Below are positions 46,701 to 57,200 of a DNA stretch of 64,000 nt, one piece after another. The stretch is from Chlorops oryzae (Eukaryota > Arthropoda > Insecta > Diptera > Chloropidae): contig CM035808.1 in NCBI GenBank assembly GCA_020466095.1, positions 38,910,395-38,974,394 of the forward strand, given 5' to 3'. The notes below the pieces were generated by a model. The model was not told the origin of the DNA, did not search any database, and saw only the letters and a list, made by a program, of their open reading frames with translations. Positions within the stretch are counted from its first letter, which is position 1. Each line of letters opens with the position of its first letter. The position numbers were made by a program, and so were the translations under genes.

Positions 46701-49700
46701 TATAATCACTTTCACTAGCGCATTCAGCTCAGGCAATGACTCGTTCAGATGCTTTGCCAAATAGCTATTGCGTTCATCTTCTTCCAGCGAGTCGAATTTG
46801 TTTTTTAAATTCTGGGCGCAGGAGAAAAAGTTCTTGCAGCCGATTTCAAAAATAACCCCACCATCGACCGACTCGGTGGCATCGTCACCACCAATACGTA
46901 TAAAATCGGTGCCCAGTTTTAAAATGGTGGGTAAGAGCGGCAAATCATCGAATGGTGCTTCGATCGGTATGCTAAATACCGCCTCCATAATTTGCTTGCG
47001 ATACTTCAGCGGTGAGGACAGTTCATCTTTTGTGGCAATGATTTGATTGCATATGCTCAGCAAGGTTTTAAGTATGGCGGACATCATTGTTTGGTCTTTG
47101 GCATTTGTTAGCTGTACAATTAGGAAATTTAGTATCGTGTCATCGAGATTTTGCAATGACTGCAACGGATCGCATTCATCCATAATGTGACCGAATGCTT
47201 TGATTACCAATAGATTGGTCTTATAGTTCTCGTATTCCTTGTGTGTATCTTTGATGAAGTGTAAATTACTGAAAAATCCCGTTGAATGTTTCCGTCCGCC
47301 AATGTGTGCCAGTTCGGCTAATTTCTTAACCAGATGTGTTAAATGATTACGTGAGATGTAACCCAAAGCCATCGAACAGGGCGCAATCTTCCGCTCGTAG
47401 TCTGCGTATTTTGTATGTTTATCGAGTCGTTCTTGTCTGGCCGATGTAACGATCAGTTCTATTTTCGAGTGCACTATTTGAATATCGGTGACGAGGCAAA
47501 CCGTCAAAGCCATGGATTTGAGCAGCATGCCACGTTCGTCACTTAGTGCTGGTATAACGAATTCATTATGGGGTATACTGATGGGGTACATCATTAACTG
47601 GTCTGACATAACGTTGCACAAACGTTCTGCGAATTTCTCATCGTATGAGTTTAGGAATTCCACTGATTCTGTGATGAAACGGAAAAGCTTTGAATAGAAC
47701 AATGTCTCCTTGTTAATGTTCAATAGCAGTTCCGAAATACGCTTATCCCACAGTGTGCCTAGTTCGGGATTTAAATGCGGATAATAATACTTGAGAAAGG
47801 ATAGAATATTCGTGGCACGTTTGATGCAATGATAGTTTCCAAGCAGTGCTAGACAACGTGTGAATATCGTCTCGGCACTGGGTACTATAATCTTGCCACC
47901 CTTAATATTTGTATTCGTTTTTAGGTTAAGTGGATCGGCGCTGGTCTGATCGGGGCTCTCTTCTTTTGTATCTTCTTCCACGGGCTCAAATTCAATGTTC
48001 GGTGATTTAGCGAAGAGACTTGAAAGACATTTGGCCAGATTCGAACAGACGTCCGTATAGTCGAGAAGCATAAAGTAATTGAGTAGTTCTCGCTTTAGCA
48101 ATTCGTCCATAGTTCCGACCGTTGATGAGAGCATGAAAAGCGAATTTTCACACGAGAGCACAAAATTCGCGTGCTCTTCCAATGTTCCATGCTCTTGGTT
48201 AACCTTACTGTACTTGCAGCTGTAACGCACAATAAACCAAACGAATTCCTTTTCTTTGATTAACGACTTTTGTGCCAAGGCTACAATTGTTTTGAGGATT
48301 TGCATTTTCATCTTTACACCCTTCTCGACCATTATCATTTGTTTCAGGCATTCGATGAAGCCGTGCAATTTGATCTCGTCCACGACCGTTGAGCTATTCA
48401 ACAGATGAGTCAATATAATCAGCGATTTGACGCGTTCTCTCTCGCTGTTGTTTCGCAAGTGTATTAGCAGCGTGTCCATAATTTTCCTTGCGTATACACC
48501 CGCCAATAAATTGAAGCAGCGCAGCACTTCGTAATGTCCCTTCACTGTCTGTGGCTTTTCGTAGTCCGGATAAACGCAAACAAGATCAAAGAGATTCGAT
48601 ATCAATTGCTCGATTACGGTGTCGATCACGCTTGACTCGAGAGCTATATTGGTCTTGAGCACGGAGCAAAGGAATTGCGTAACGGAGTTACGTTCAATCG
48701 ATCGCCGGTAGAGAGCTAAAATTTGCGGTACGAGCCGCGGTGTCTGATCTTGTACTTTATCAGCGGGCAGCAGTGGGTATAAAGACGACAGCGCTTGTAA
48801 GATTTCAACGCAGACCTTGAGCTCGCGTGTTTGTAGCCATTGATTAAAAAGCACATCGTATGCCACTGATATTTCAGTAGAACAATCAGGCACTTGAATC
48901 TCGGCTACAGTTTCGGATTCACCATTTTGTTGTTCATTCGGAATGTTCGTGTTCTTATGAACTTCTGAATATTCTAGGAGAGCTTCACTGAAACGTCCCA
49001 TAGCTGAAAGAAAATGTTATTTGGAGACTCTCAAAAACCCTGTGTGATAATACGCCGCCTAAACGCTGACCCAAACGGTCAATATGATGTGAATACAGTT
49101 TTAGAACTCACCGTAGGCATGTGCCTGCTTGATGTGATCCTGTTTAATACTGCCCAGATTGGGTAATAAAGAGGCAAAGATTGGTTTTATGAATGGCACA
49201 ACACCAACAACATTCGCCGTAGCTATGGTTCCCAGACATTGCATTACCATAAAATGGGCAACACTACCCTCTTTAGTATGCGCCATCAGGGCTTCCATAA
49301 CCATTTTACAGTTTTCGGTGCGACCAATGGCAACCAGTATAGCCAAGGCATAATTCTGTATATTGGGAACATGATCTGTCGAACGTGTTAGCTCTTCCAC
49401 GGCAAAGTCAATAAGCTTTTTATGGGCCTCCGGGGGAATGACAGCATCGGAGCTGACGACGCGTTCGATTACTCTGAAAAATAGGACATCGAAATTTAGG
49501 TTTAAGAACGCTCCCTCTATTTTTCACCGATCAATTGCTTACTTGAGCAGGATGGTAAGCACCGGCTCGGATATTTTTGAATTCTTTTCTCGGTAATCCA
49601 TTAAAATTTCTGTGAATCGAAGTGGATGCGTCTGGCATATTTTGATCAAAGACGTCTGTATTGCCAGGCGAACTGTATCATCCTTATCTGTCAGACCTTC

Positions 49701-49720
49701 AAAAAGATTATGGAGTATGC
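40772..49720 (-). CDS. Mroh1: MROH1 (maestro HEAT-like repeat 1), 11 coding exons, N-terminal exon not located
   Basis: Minus-strand exons in order: 49720-49543, 49473-49112, 49003-46252, 46103-45965, 45550-45426, 45348-45144, 45066-44393, 44329-44017, 43948-43814, 43747-43645, 40914-40772. All junctions are GT-AG, the phases agree, and the product has no internal stop: 1,708 residues from this point, near the length of human MROH1. Matches to MROH1 by recall include FEGLTDKDDTVR near the N-terminus, VVPFIKPIFASLLPNLG, MGRFSEALLEY, AYDVLFNQWLQTRELK, YWNLLCMDSELTG, VSLAIRIRPFFSNYSVEIREAAIILFG and the last residues FVRIKAANALGYFYGDI. The family is built of HEAT-type helical repeats and the mammalian protein has been linked to lysosomes; its role in flies is inferred. 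The first exon in the list opens with two bases of a split codon, so a short upstream exon with the ATG is missing. The final intron (2.7 kb) is expanded by transposons. Confidence 0.93.
41074..41524. mobile_element. hAT-type MITE with perfect 8-bp target duplication, in MROH1 last intron
   Basis: GTTTTCAT flanks both sides exactly (41066-41073 and 41525-41532). The ends are inverted relatives: TAGTGATGCCACGAATATTC at the left and, in reverse complement, ATGATGCCCCGAATA at the right. Both arms are packed with an ATTCGGTATTCGGCCGAATA palindromic word. 451 bp, no transposase. Confidence 0.85.
41936..43539. mobile_element. Foldback-like element with about 360-base inverted arms, in MROH1 last intron
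   Basis: The left arm (about 41936-42294) and right arm (about 43168-43539) are long imperfect inverted copies; for example CAGCCATGAACACATAAATA at the left is matched by TATTTATGTGTTCATGGCTG at the right, and GACAGAGAAAAGG by CCTTTTCTCTGTC at the inner ends. TA flanks both sides (41934-41935, 43540-43541). The central 870 bases hold a 122-codon frame (42861-43229) with no recognised domain and a smaller nested element. Confidence 0.75.
42614..42844. mobile_element. Small MITE nested in the foldback-like element
   Basis: GGCACCTATCC...ATTGCCATGCATT at the left is matched inverted by AATGCATGGCAAT...TAGGTAGGGCC at the right, and TTAGCTCTACC/GGTAAAGCTAA extends the pairing inward. About 231 bp, non-coding. 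Confidence 0.6.
45613..45750. mobile_element. MITE with CTGTCCATTAATTACGTCAA ends, in MROH1 intron
   Basis: GGCTGTCCATTAATTACGTC at the left is mirrored by GACGTAATTAATGGATGTCACC at the right, arms of about 24 bases. 138 bp, in the intron between the fourth and fifth exons listed for MROH1. It is a relative of its neighbour at 45757-45917. Confidence 0.65.
45757..45917. mobile_element. Second CTGTCCATTAAT-ended hairpin MITE, adjacent
   Basis: AGCTGTCCATTAATAACGTA at the left is mirrored by CTCAATTAATGGACAGC at the right, and the pairing continues through CACGTTCGCGTCTTAAG / CTTAAGACGCGAACGTG. Almost the whole 161 bases can fold into one hairpin. It sits 6 bases from the preceding element. 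Confidence 0.7.
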
Positions 49721-50253
49721 CTAATTGGAAAAAATTGGGAAAAAAATCTTAAGTATGCTCTGATTTTCTATTTACAACCTGTTTAGTCTAGTCTACTTGA
49801 AGGCGACTCAACTAAATTTCATTATCTGATTATGTTTTACAATCGAAACTAGTATATTGTATGATCTTTGACAGTTCGCCCAGTTCTCATACAAGAAGCC
49901 CTGCTGATAAGCACTCCCCGCTTAAAAGCACTATTTTTCGTGCATTTTTCACAGTGCTTATATCCAGGGAATACTGTACTTGTTAAGCTAGTTTTAAAAC
50001 ATAATACCGAAATAGCAACTAGTCTTCATATTACAACTAATTTGAGTACCTATGTATATATAGTTGTCATATGTAATCAGGGCATAAGTCTATTCTGAAA
50101 TAAAAGTGAAACAAAAATAAAGAAGAGTAATCTTACATTATAAATAAGCACTTAAATATAAACACGTAAAAACAACGTAAAGTCGGTCCAGCCCAACTAT
50201 TATATACCCACCCATTTCCCGAATCTTATGTGACTTAGTGGCCAGCCTTATTT
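49721..50253. other. Region upstream of the first located MROH1 exon
   Basis: Should contain or lie inside the 5' intron of MROH1. No exon with an ATG, a phase-1 end and a good donor could be found here. AT-rich. Confidence 0.4.
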
Positions 50254-50935
50254 GTATTTTTTTTTTTTTTTTACCAAATCTACATAGGACCTATGTAGGA
50301 CTGCGTCCATTTTCACTACCTTTTCGTAATTTTTGACCTCTATTTCGAATTTGAAACTTTTACGGCTTCCAACTCTAGAGTTATTTTATTATATAGTTAT
50401 ATTATTAACCATTATACAAGATTGTAGGCTAGTTTACTAGTGTATATGCGGCACGAGCCATTTTTGGGGGCAAGTGAGCCACTATTTTTTATCTACATAT
50501 GTACAAAACAACAGATACAATGAATAAAATTTCTTCGCATCTTTAAACAGTTTTCTCACACAAATTAATTAGTTATAATGGCATCGGTCGAGCCGGTATT
50601 CACATTCCCGTTTTTTTTTTACCAAATCATACATAGGACCTATGTAGGACTGCGTCCATTTTCACTACCTTTTCGTAATTTTGACCTCTATTTCGAATTT
50701 GAAACTTTTACGGCTTCCAACTCTAGAGTTATTATTAACAATTATACAAGATTGTAGGGAAGTTTACTAGTGTATATGCGGCACGAGCCATTTTTGGGGG
50801 CATGTGAGCCACTATTTTTTATCTACATACATATGTACAAAACAACAGATCAATGAATAAAATTTCTTCGATCTTTAAACAGTTTTCTACACACAAATTC
50901 AATTAGTTAAAAGGCATCGGTCAGCGGATCACACC
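50254..50935. repeat. Tandem duplication, about 350-base period, indel-rich
   Basis: The block starting TTTTACCAAATC.ACATAGGACCTATGTAGGAC occurs at about 50254-50604 and again at about 50612-50935, through CACGAGCCATTTTTGGGGGCA and AAAACAACAGAT. The copies differ mainly by small insertions and deletions. Each carries the palindrome TAGGACCTATGTAGGAC/ACATAGGTCCTA. Confidence 0.8.
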
Positions 50936-51364
50936 CGTTTTTTTTTTAAATCATTCTTAGGTCTAAAAATCCACGGAATTACATTTACATAAATCTGAAT
51001 GGTTTAGCTGCTCAATGGTAAAGGGAAAGATCCAAACATAGGCAAAATGCACATATGACCATAACTTAATCGATTGGGTTTTCCAACCTGCGGAGATTAG
51101 TTCCAGCTGTCACAAGATACGTACGCAACTAATATACCCTACTGAAGCTCGACATCAAATACACTGATAGCGATGGCCTTCGGATAATGATTACAATTTA
51201 CTAAATCGAAATACGAAATTAAAGTTATGTCAGCACGGAGGAAAATGTTATTCAAATAATTGAAGGGTATGCACTAAAGGTCAGGATGAACAAGTTTACT
51301 TTTTGAATAAGTTTCTCTTCTAATACTTTTGATAGCTTTTAATTTTAAAGTGATTATTTTTGAA

Positions 51365-51612
51365 AGATTTAAACAGGCTTTGCGGATCTGAAGTCTCTTA
51401 GAAGGATGGGTGCCGCTTAAGAAATCTTTGGTTAATCAAAAATGTTGGATGGTTCTCCCACCAGTTCTAAGTTTTTTTTTTTGTTCAGGCATTAATTCAA
51501 TATTTTTACTTGTCAGTGGGTGGAGTACGCCCAAGGTCACTTACAGTGAAGAGCAGACGGCCCGGTATTCATACAGATATGAGTCGTTTCCGTTTTTGAA
51601 AAGGAATGTATA
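51365..51612 (+). mobile_element. Fragment of a mariner 3' end, next to the full-length mariner
   Basis: The sequence from GGATCTGAAGTCTCTTAGAA to GACGGCCCGGTATT matches the last 240 bases of the mariner at 52746-52960 with many small indels. It lacks the right terminal repeat and abuts the left terminal repeat of the complete copy. Confidence 0.8.
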
Positions 51613-52992
51613 ACAGGTTGGCTGATAAGTCCCCGGTCTGACACATAGATGGCGTCGATAGTATTAAATGCATATTATTTTTATATAGTGGCAACCTTCA
51701 AATGATTCGTGTCAAAATTTGATGTCTGTAAGTCAATTAGTTTGTGAGATAGAGCGTCTTTTGTGAAGCAACTTTTGTTATTGTGAAAAAAATGGAGAAA
51801 AAGGAATTTCGTGTTTTGATAAAATACTGTTTTCTGAAGGGAAAAAATACAGTGGAAGCAAAAACTTGGCTTGATAATGAGTTTCCGGACTCTGCCCCAG
51901 GAAAATCAACAATAATTGATTGGTATGCAAAATTCAAGCGTGGTGAAATGAGCACGGAGGACGGTGAACGCAGTGGACGCCCGAAAGAGGTGGTTACCGA
52001 CGAAAACATCAAAAAAATTCACAAAATGATTTTGAATGACCGTAAAATGAAGTTGATCGAGATAGCAGAGGCCTTAAAGATATCAAAGGAACGTGTTGGT
52101 CATATCATTCATCAATATTTGGACATGAAAAAGCTCTGTGCAAAATGGGTGCCGCGCGAGCTCATATTTGACCAAAAACAACAACGTGTTGATGATTCTG
52201 AGCGGTGTTTGCAGCTGTTAACTCGCAATACACCCGAGTTTTTGCGTCGATATGTGACAATGGATGAAACATGGCTCTATCACTACACTCCTGAGTCCAA
52301 TCGACAGTCGGCTGAGTGGACAGCGATCGGTGAACCGTCTCCGAAGCGTGGAAAGACTCAAAAGTCCGCTGGCAAAGTAATGGCCTCTGTTTTTTGGGAT
52401 GGGCATGGAATAATTTTTATCGATTATCTTGAGAAGGGAAAAACCATCAACAGTGACTATTATATGTCGTTATTGGAGCGTTTGAAGGTCGAAATCGCGG
52501 CAAAACGGCCCCATATGAAGAAGAAAAAAGTGTTGTTCCACCAAGACAACGCACCGTGCCACAAGTCATTGAGAACGATGGCAAAAATTCATGAATTAGC
52601 CTTCGAATTGCTTCCCCACCCACCGTATTCTCCAGATCTGGCCCCCAGCGACTTTTTCTTGTTCTCAGACCTCAAAAGGATGCTCGCAGGGAAAAAATTT
52701 GGCTGCAATGAAGAGGTGATCGCCGAAACTGAGGCCTATTTTGAGGATCTGAAGTCTCTTAGAAGGATGGGTGCTACGCTTAAGAAATCTTTGGTTAATC
52801 AACAAATGTTGGAATGGTTCTCTCCAGTTCTAAGTTTTTTTTTTTGTATCAGGCATTAATTGAAGGGATTTTTACTTGTCAGTGGGTGGAGTACGCCCAA
52901 GGTCACTTACAGTGAAGAGCAGACGGCCCGGTATTGACAATAACAGATATGTGTCGTTTCTGTTGTTAGACCGGACTTATGAGCCAACCTGT
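51613..52992 (+). mobile_element. irritans-type mariner transposon, near full length
   Basis: The left end ACAGGTTGGCTGATAAGTCC and the right end (reverse complement ACAGGTTGGCTCATAAGTCC) are inverted with one mismatch in 20. TA flanks both sides (51611-51612, 52993-52994). These ends and the encoded protein are very close to the Himar1/irritans group of mariners, which is widespread in insects. Length 1,380 bp with one long transposase frame. Confidence 0.92.
51792..52859 (+). CDS. mariner transposase, irritans subfamily, 355 codons
   Basis: Cut-and-paste DNA transposase acting on its own terminal repeats. The true start is the ATG at 51792 (MEKKEFRVLI), the usual mariner N-terminus; the frame extends 9 bases further upstream without ATG. 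The N-terminal part has the paired helix-turn-helix DNA-binding regions and a GRPKE linker. The catalytic DD34D triad is visible: D158 in VTMDETW, D252 in HQDNAPCH and D287 in SPDLAPSDFF. From about residue 318 (AYFEDLKSLRR...) the last 38 residues no longer resemble the family end, so the C-terminus appears altered by a deletion or frameshift. No stop interrupts the catalytic domain. Activity is unknown; the altered tail argues against it. Confidence 0.9.
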   Translation: MEKKEFRVLIKYCFLKGKNTVEAKTWLDNEFPDSAPGKSTIIDWYAKFKRGEMSTEDGERSGRPKEVVTDENIKKIHKMILNDRKMKLIEIAEALKISKERVGHIIHQYLDMKKLCAKWVPRELIFDQKQQRVDDSERCLQLLTRNTPEFLRRYVTMDETWLYHYTPESNRQSAEWTAIGEPSPKRGKTQKSAGKVMASVFWDGHGIIFIDYLEKGKTINSDYYMSLLERLKVEIAAKRPHMKKKKVLFHQDNAPCHKSLRTMAKIHELAFELLPHPPYSPDLAPSDFFLFSDLKRMLAGKKFGCNEEVIAETEAYFEDLKSLRRMGATLKKSLVNQQMLEWFSPVLSFFFCIRH

Positions 52993-52994
52993 AT

Positions 52995-54290
52995 ACATGT
53001 CTTTGTCCTTTGGGGCTTATTTCAAGCTGTGGGAAGATTCGATTAACGCTGGTATAATCTATGGTGGCTATTATAAAGTAAGAAATATGATTTAATTCAA
53101 AAATTATCTTTACACTCAACACTTTAACTGTGATCTGGAGAATATGGACTGTCTTTCGGTATGTTATTGACACTTAATGAAATCAAACGAAATTTTAAAT
53201 TATATGGGTATCAGTCGCGAAATCCAGGCTCTGACAAAGGAGCTATTTCGAAATAGATGTACATTGATCTAGACTTGAGACTGGTTTTTGATTTTAATTC
53301 CGTGTCAAAAGGGATGTGCTTCTCGTCGAATATTCCCTTGATGGAAATAGTCTTAACCTATGCTGGAGAGCAGCACATTGCTTAAGGCCAGACTATGTCT
53401 AATTAAAAAAAAAAAAAGAACAATCTCATGATAATGATAAAAAGTAATCGATGCTTCGATGAAACCATAGAAATAATTAAATTGTCCAACGTGAAGCCAC
53501 TCAGGCAGAAGCAATAACTTTTTAATAAAATTAAAATGTGTTTTGCCTGCACTTTGGCTCTTCATTTTTCATATCCTCTTCCGTTTTTTTTTGATGTATG
53601 CATCAGCGCTGGCATTATTGAATTTATGTTCGGTTTCGATAGAATCTTTTGCACCACAGTCAGCCCATGCAGGTGAAAATTGAAGTGGAAAAATTGAAGG
53701 AGCAAATGCTTGTGCATAGAATCATTACCTTCGGTGTTCGTTATTCGCAGAACCTTCATCCGAATACTTTTGATTTTTGGTTTTTCTTTCGTCTTTTTCC
53801 ATTTACGGCTTTCGATATCGTTTCCCCCCTTGAAACCGTTCAATAATGGCCACACTTTAACAAACACGTCGAAAAACATTGCTTCGATTTTATTTGAATC
53901 ACGACTGGAAATGAAGGCGGTTTATCATTTCGCTGAAAGCGAATTACAACTGAAAAATTTAAAAATACGACTCGATTCGATTCGAGACAGAAAATCATTT
54001 TGAATGCGAAAACATCGCATATACTTGGCATCTGTCTGAAATTCTAGTAGACTGATAAGTATGCAAAGTCGAGCGGGTGCCGTAACGCTTGTGGTTTCCG
54101 CTTTGCCGCTGTTCCGCCGTTCCGCTTTTTCATCAACCATCGGGCCGATAACTTCTGATCGTCGTATTTTCGGAGCTTAATTCAGCGATGCTTAACTTTT
54201 GGAAAATAATGATGGCTCATTTCTGTAGCTTTAAAATCGAAATTTAAACTTTATTTCAGATTATAAATAATAAAGAATTTAATCACATTC
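52995..54290. other. Gene-free stretch
   Basis: Overlapping frames on both strands at 53560-54140 are short and conflicting, and no family is recognised. A start exon of MROH1 could be hidden here but was not identified. Confidence 0.4.
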
Positions 54291-54383
54291 TGCGAGCCGC
54301 GGGGGGACTGTCTTCGGACGGTTACGGGCTTGGCGCACCCGCGGCCCCTAGCCAAATCTTCACCCAGCGGAAAAGTATCTCCT

Positions 54384-54438
54384 GCATGACAATGTCATCA
54401 GTGATGTCATCGATGACATACAGGTGACATTGTCATGC
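54384..54438. repeat. Nested perfect palindromes (cruciform-prone)
   Basis: GCATGACAATGTCA (54384-54397) pairs with TGACATTGTCATGC (54425-54438). The loop between them contains the perfect 16-base palindrome ATGTCATCGATGACAT (54404-54419). The preceding 90 bases are unusually GC-rich for this window. Confidence 0.75.
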
Positions 54439-54539
54439 ATGACATCTTGGAGGACATGTCATCGTGGAGGGATGCTGTTCATGTGCTTGAATCTCATTGG
54501 CTATTGAAATTGAAATAAGGTCTTAGCGTCAGTTGAACG

Positions 54540-54612
54540 TTAGCATGAAGTGGCGTAAATGATGAGTGCTCATAATCCGAAGATCGCGGGTTCGATCCCT
54601 GGCTGAGGCGAA
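54540..54612 (+). repeat. tRNA-like SINE head
   Basis: A diverged A-box region (AGTGGCGTAAATGATGAGTG) precedes GAAGATCGCGGGTTCGATCC, which contains a near-perfect RNA polymerase III B-box. The GAAGATCGCGGGTTC block is shared with 62285-62352. No full cloverleaf forms, so a SINE rather than a tRNA gene is called. Confidence 0.5.
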
Positions 54613-54619
54613 CAAAAAT

Positions 54620-56000
54620 TGTTAAAAATAGATTTTTAAAAATTTTCGAAATTTTCAAAGAGAGCGCAAAGAAGAGAGTTATCAAACTGGTTTCTATAAA
54701 TTGACATTTAAAGAGAAAAAGAGCAATGTGCTGCTCTCAAATGCTTTTTTCGCTATCGCACCTCCTAGCATGATATTGTCACCGGTGAAATCACTGTCCA
54801 ACTCCTGTACAAATGTCATGCTAGGCGTCCTACGAATTGTCACGCATGTGATGTCAGGGTGACATTTCCTGCTGGGAAATTGTGGGCCACAGTGCACGAA
54901 GGGTTGACCATACGACCTGCAGCAGGGGCCGGGAACCCCAGAACCGAGTGGTGCGGTTCTTCCTGGTCTTGGGACGGCCGTCTTGTGTGAGTCTCGCTAG
55001 AGCTGTGGTAATTATAATGGGTGGATAGCTCTGAAATGCTACCAAGGGTTGCCGACATTGTTAATGCCCACTTTGGAGACAAAATTGGTATGCGCCCAGT
55101 AGTTTTACTGGGTCCGCATTTCAGTGCCGTGGAGTGAAGCATCGCGTTTATATACTTCACGTTAATCCCCCCATGAATAATGGTAAAAATCTGCAAATAT
55201 AACAATTGAAGCCTTGGCATGGGCATTTGGGTGGGTCGATTTTTTTTTTCGAAAAAGCGTATAGCAGAAACGTAAACTAGAAGAAATTCTAAGAAAATTT
55301 TGCATGCAAACCTAGGGTCTAAAATGAATTCCCAGCTCGCGCAAATCAACCTAAAAATATTGCTTTTGGGTTTCATGAAACGTTGGTGCCTTTTAACTTA
55401 TAATCTCGCAAACTCAGGAAAAATATCTCTTAAAGAAAGTCGAAGCTTTATCTAACCAATATCAAAGGACAGGATATTGTTCGGTTCAGAATTCCCTGCA
55501 CTGAGAGCAAAATATACTGAAGTATTTTTCTCTTTTTAGATGAGTCCGATGGAAAAAGCTTTTCAATGAGGGCGGTTAGCACTTTACAGTTTCGACCGAT
55601 TGAAGATATTTTTCGTACACGGGACTGCCGGAAGGGGGAGTTCCTAGCATAGCCTCTGTGCTGCAAAACTTACATGTTATTAGCCGAAGAAAAAGCTTAT
55701 AGTCAATTAAGGGCAGACATGCCGCATTATGATTGTCCTGGACCAAAATTATAGCACTGCGGCGACTCTTATATCAGCTTTGGAAGGTTTTTCTTGACAA
55801 AAAAAAATGTAGGGTAACTGAAATAGCTTCCATCACAGGAATGGACGGAATATACGTACCTATGTTTACATATTTGCATTCGAGGAGTATGAAATTTAGA
55901 AGAAATGAACTTGAGTTTTGATTTTTGTTTACATCAGAGTTTCTTGATATACACGTTAGTCACGCATCGCCAGCCCTGATCGCGCTCCCATTAAAAATTA
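54620..56000. other. Stretch without a supported gene; one long open frame
   Basis: A 178-codon minus-strand frame at 54840-55376 is the longest non-repeat frame outside the named genes and transposase, but it has no recognised domain and the GC-rich half resembles repeat sequence. Nothing else is seen. Confidence 0.35.
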
Positions 56001-56009
56001 TTGTACTCA

Positions 56010-56500
56010 GCGTAAGCAGGGTATATTAGTTTTGTGGGAATCTTGTAAGTAGCTAGAAGCAAACTACGTAGATATAGACAAATTGTATATATATTCTTAA
56101 TCAGGCTCAAAAACCGAATCGATTCAGATACTTATGTCCGCTCGTCTGTCCGTCCGTTTGTGGTCGGATCTCCTTCCAAACGGCTGAAACAATGACGTCG
56201 AAGTTTGGCACACAGGTCTATTGGGCCCCGAGAACGATCCTTAGTGAAAATGGGCGATATCCGCCCACTGCCACGCCCGCTAATGGAGACTTTTCGTAAC
56301 TTCCGCAATAAAAGGCGTAGAATCGAAAGTTGACAAGCATACAAAGAAGTCCAGGAAAGACAAAAGGAACATTTGACCTAAGGACGAAATGAAATGTGTA
56401 GGGGTAAGATTGAGTTGAAATCTTCCGCCCATTGTCAAGCCCACAAACATTTATTGAGTGTAACGTTTCTATACGGAAAGGCAAAATATAATGCGCCAAT
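56010..56500. mobile_element. mini-me / DINE-1-like element, diverged
   Basis: The order of landmarks matches the element at 5.2 kb and other fly mini-me copies: GGGTATATTAGTTTTGTG, AATTGTATATATATTC, CGAATCGATTCAG, a short GTCY array (CGTCTGTCCGTCCGTTTG), GGATCTCCTTCCAAACGGCTGA, GAAGTTTGGCACACAGG and CCACTGCCACGCCCGC. Non-coding; boundaries approximate. Confidence 0.6.
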
Positions 56501-57200
56501 ATTGTCGGGCTTGACCGACTTTAGCTTTATTAATTGCTTTTAATTAAACTACGTGGACGCAATTGCGTAAAGAAATTTTTATAATCGTTCATATAAATCA
56601 ATAAGAAGCATTGATGGCATTATGTTTGCTTGTTTTTTTTTTTTTTTCTAAGGGCATGTCATCAGGCACGCAGCCGCGGCGGTTTTACGGGTACTGGCTG
56701 CGTACTTGACTCAAATATTATCTATGCACATCTGTGTGCGTTCGACTAATGATCGAACTGATTTTTCGAATTAAAAATCAAAGCTTCACATCTTGGAAAA
56801 TATGACCAAGTGATAAGTTGCGTTGTTTTGTTAAGAAGAATGTTTTTCCGTTTTTCTTTTGGATGAAGTCGGTATATTTTTCTCAATCGGGAATGAAAAA
56901 GGCAGAGCTTTTCATATATTTATTGGAAAACGAGATATATTTACCTATGTCCCACAATTGCTCAGTGTCAAAAGAGCGGCAGATGAAATTAAAATGCACC
57001 CGAATACAGCCTTAAAGTGCAACGACAGTAAAACCGATGAAAAGATTTTTTTTTTTTTAATATGAGTCTGCCCAGACGGACGCGGCTTTGTACATATCGC
57101 ACATGTGCTTCAATAGTGTCACAACTAAAAATTTGTCAAATACGGGTTAATGCAAGAAATTTTTTCACAGGTCACCTGTCTACCTAATCGTACAATCATA
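56501..57200. other. AT-rich gene-free stretch
   Basis: Poly(T) at 56632-56647 and 57048-57058; no exon or structured repeat recognised. Confidence 0.4.

Noticed and set aside
46768..47697. Plus-strand frames inside the large MROH1 exon
   Set aside because: Antisense shadows of an exon with strong family matches on the minus strand.
49868..50098. Additional MITE near 49862-49985
   Set aside because: The right end resembles TACAGTATTCCC but no convincing inverted left end was found.
51365..51613. 67-codon frame at 51410-51613 as a separate gene
   Set aside because: It is a fragment of the mariner 3' end in a noisy copy.
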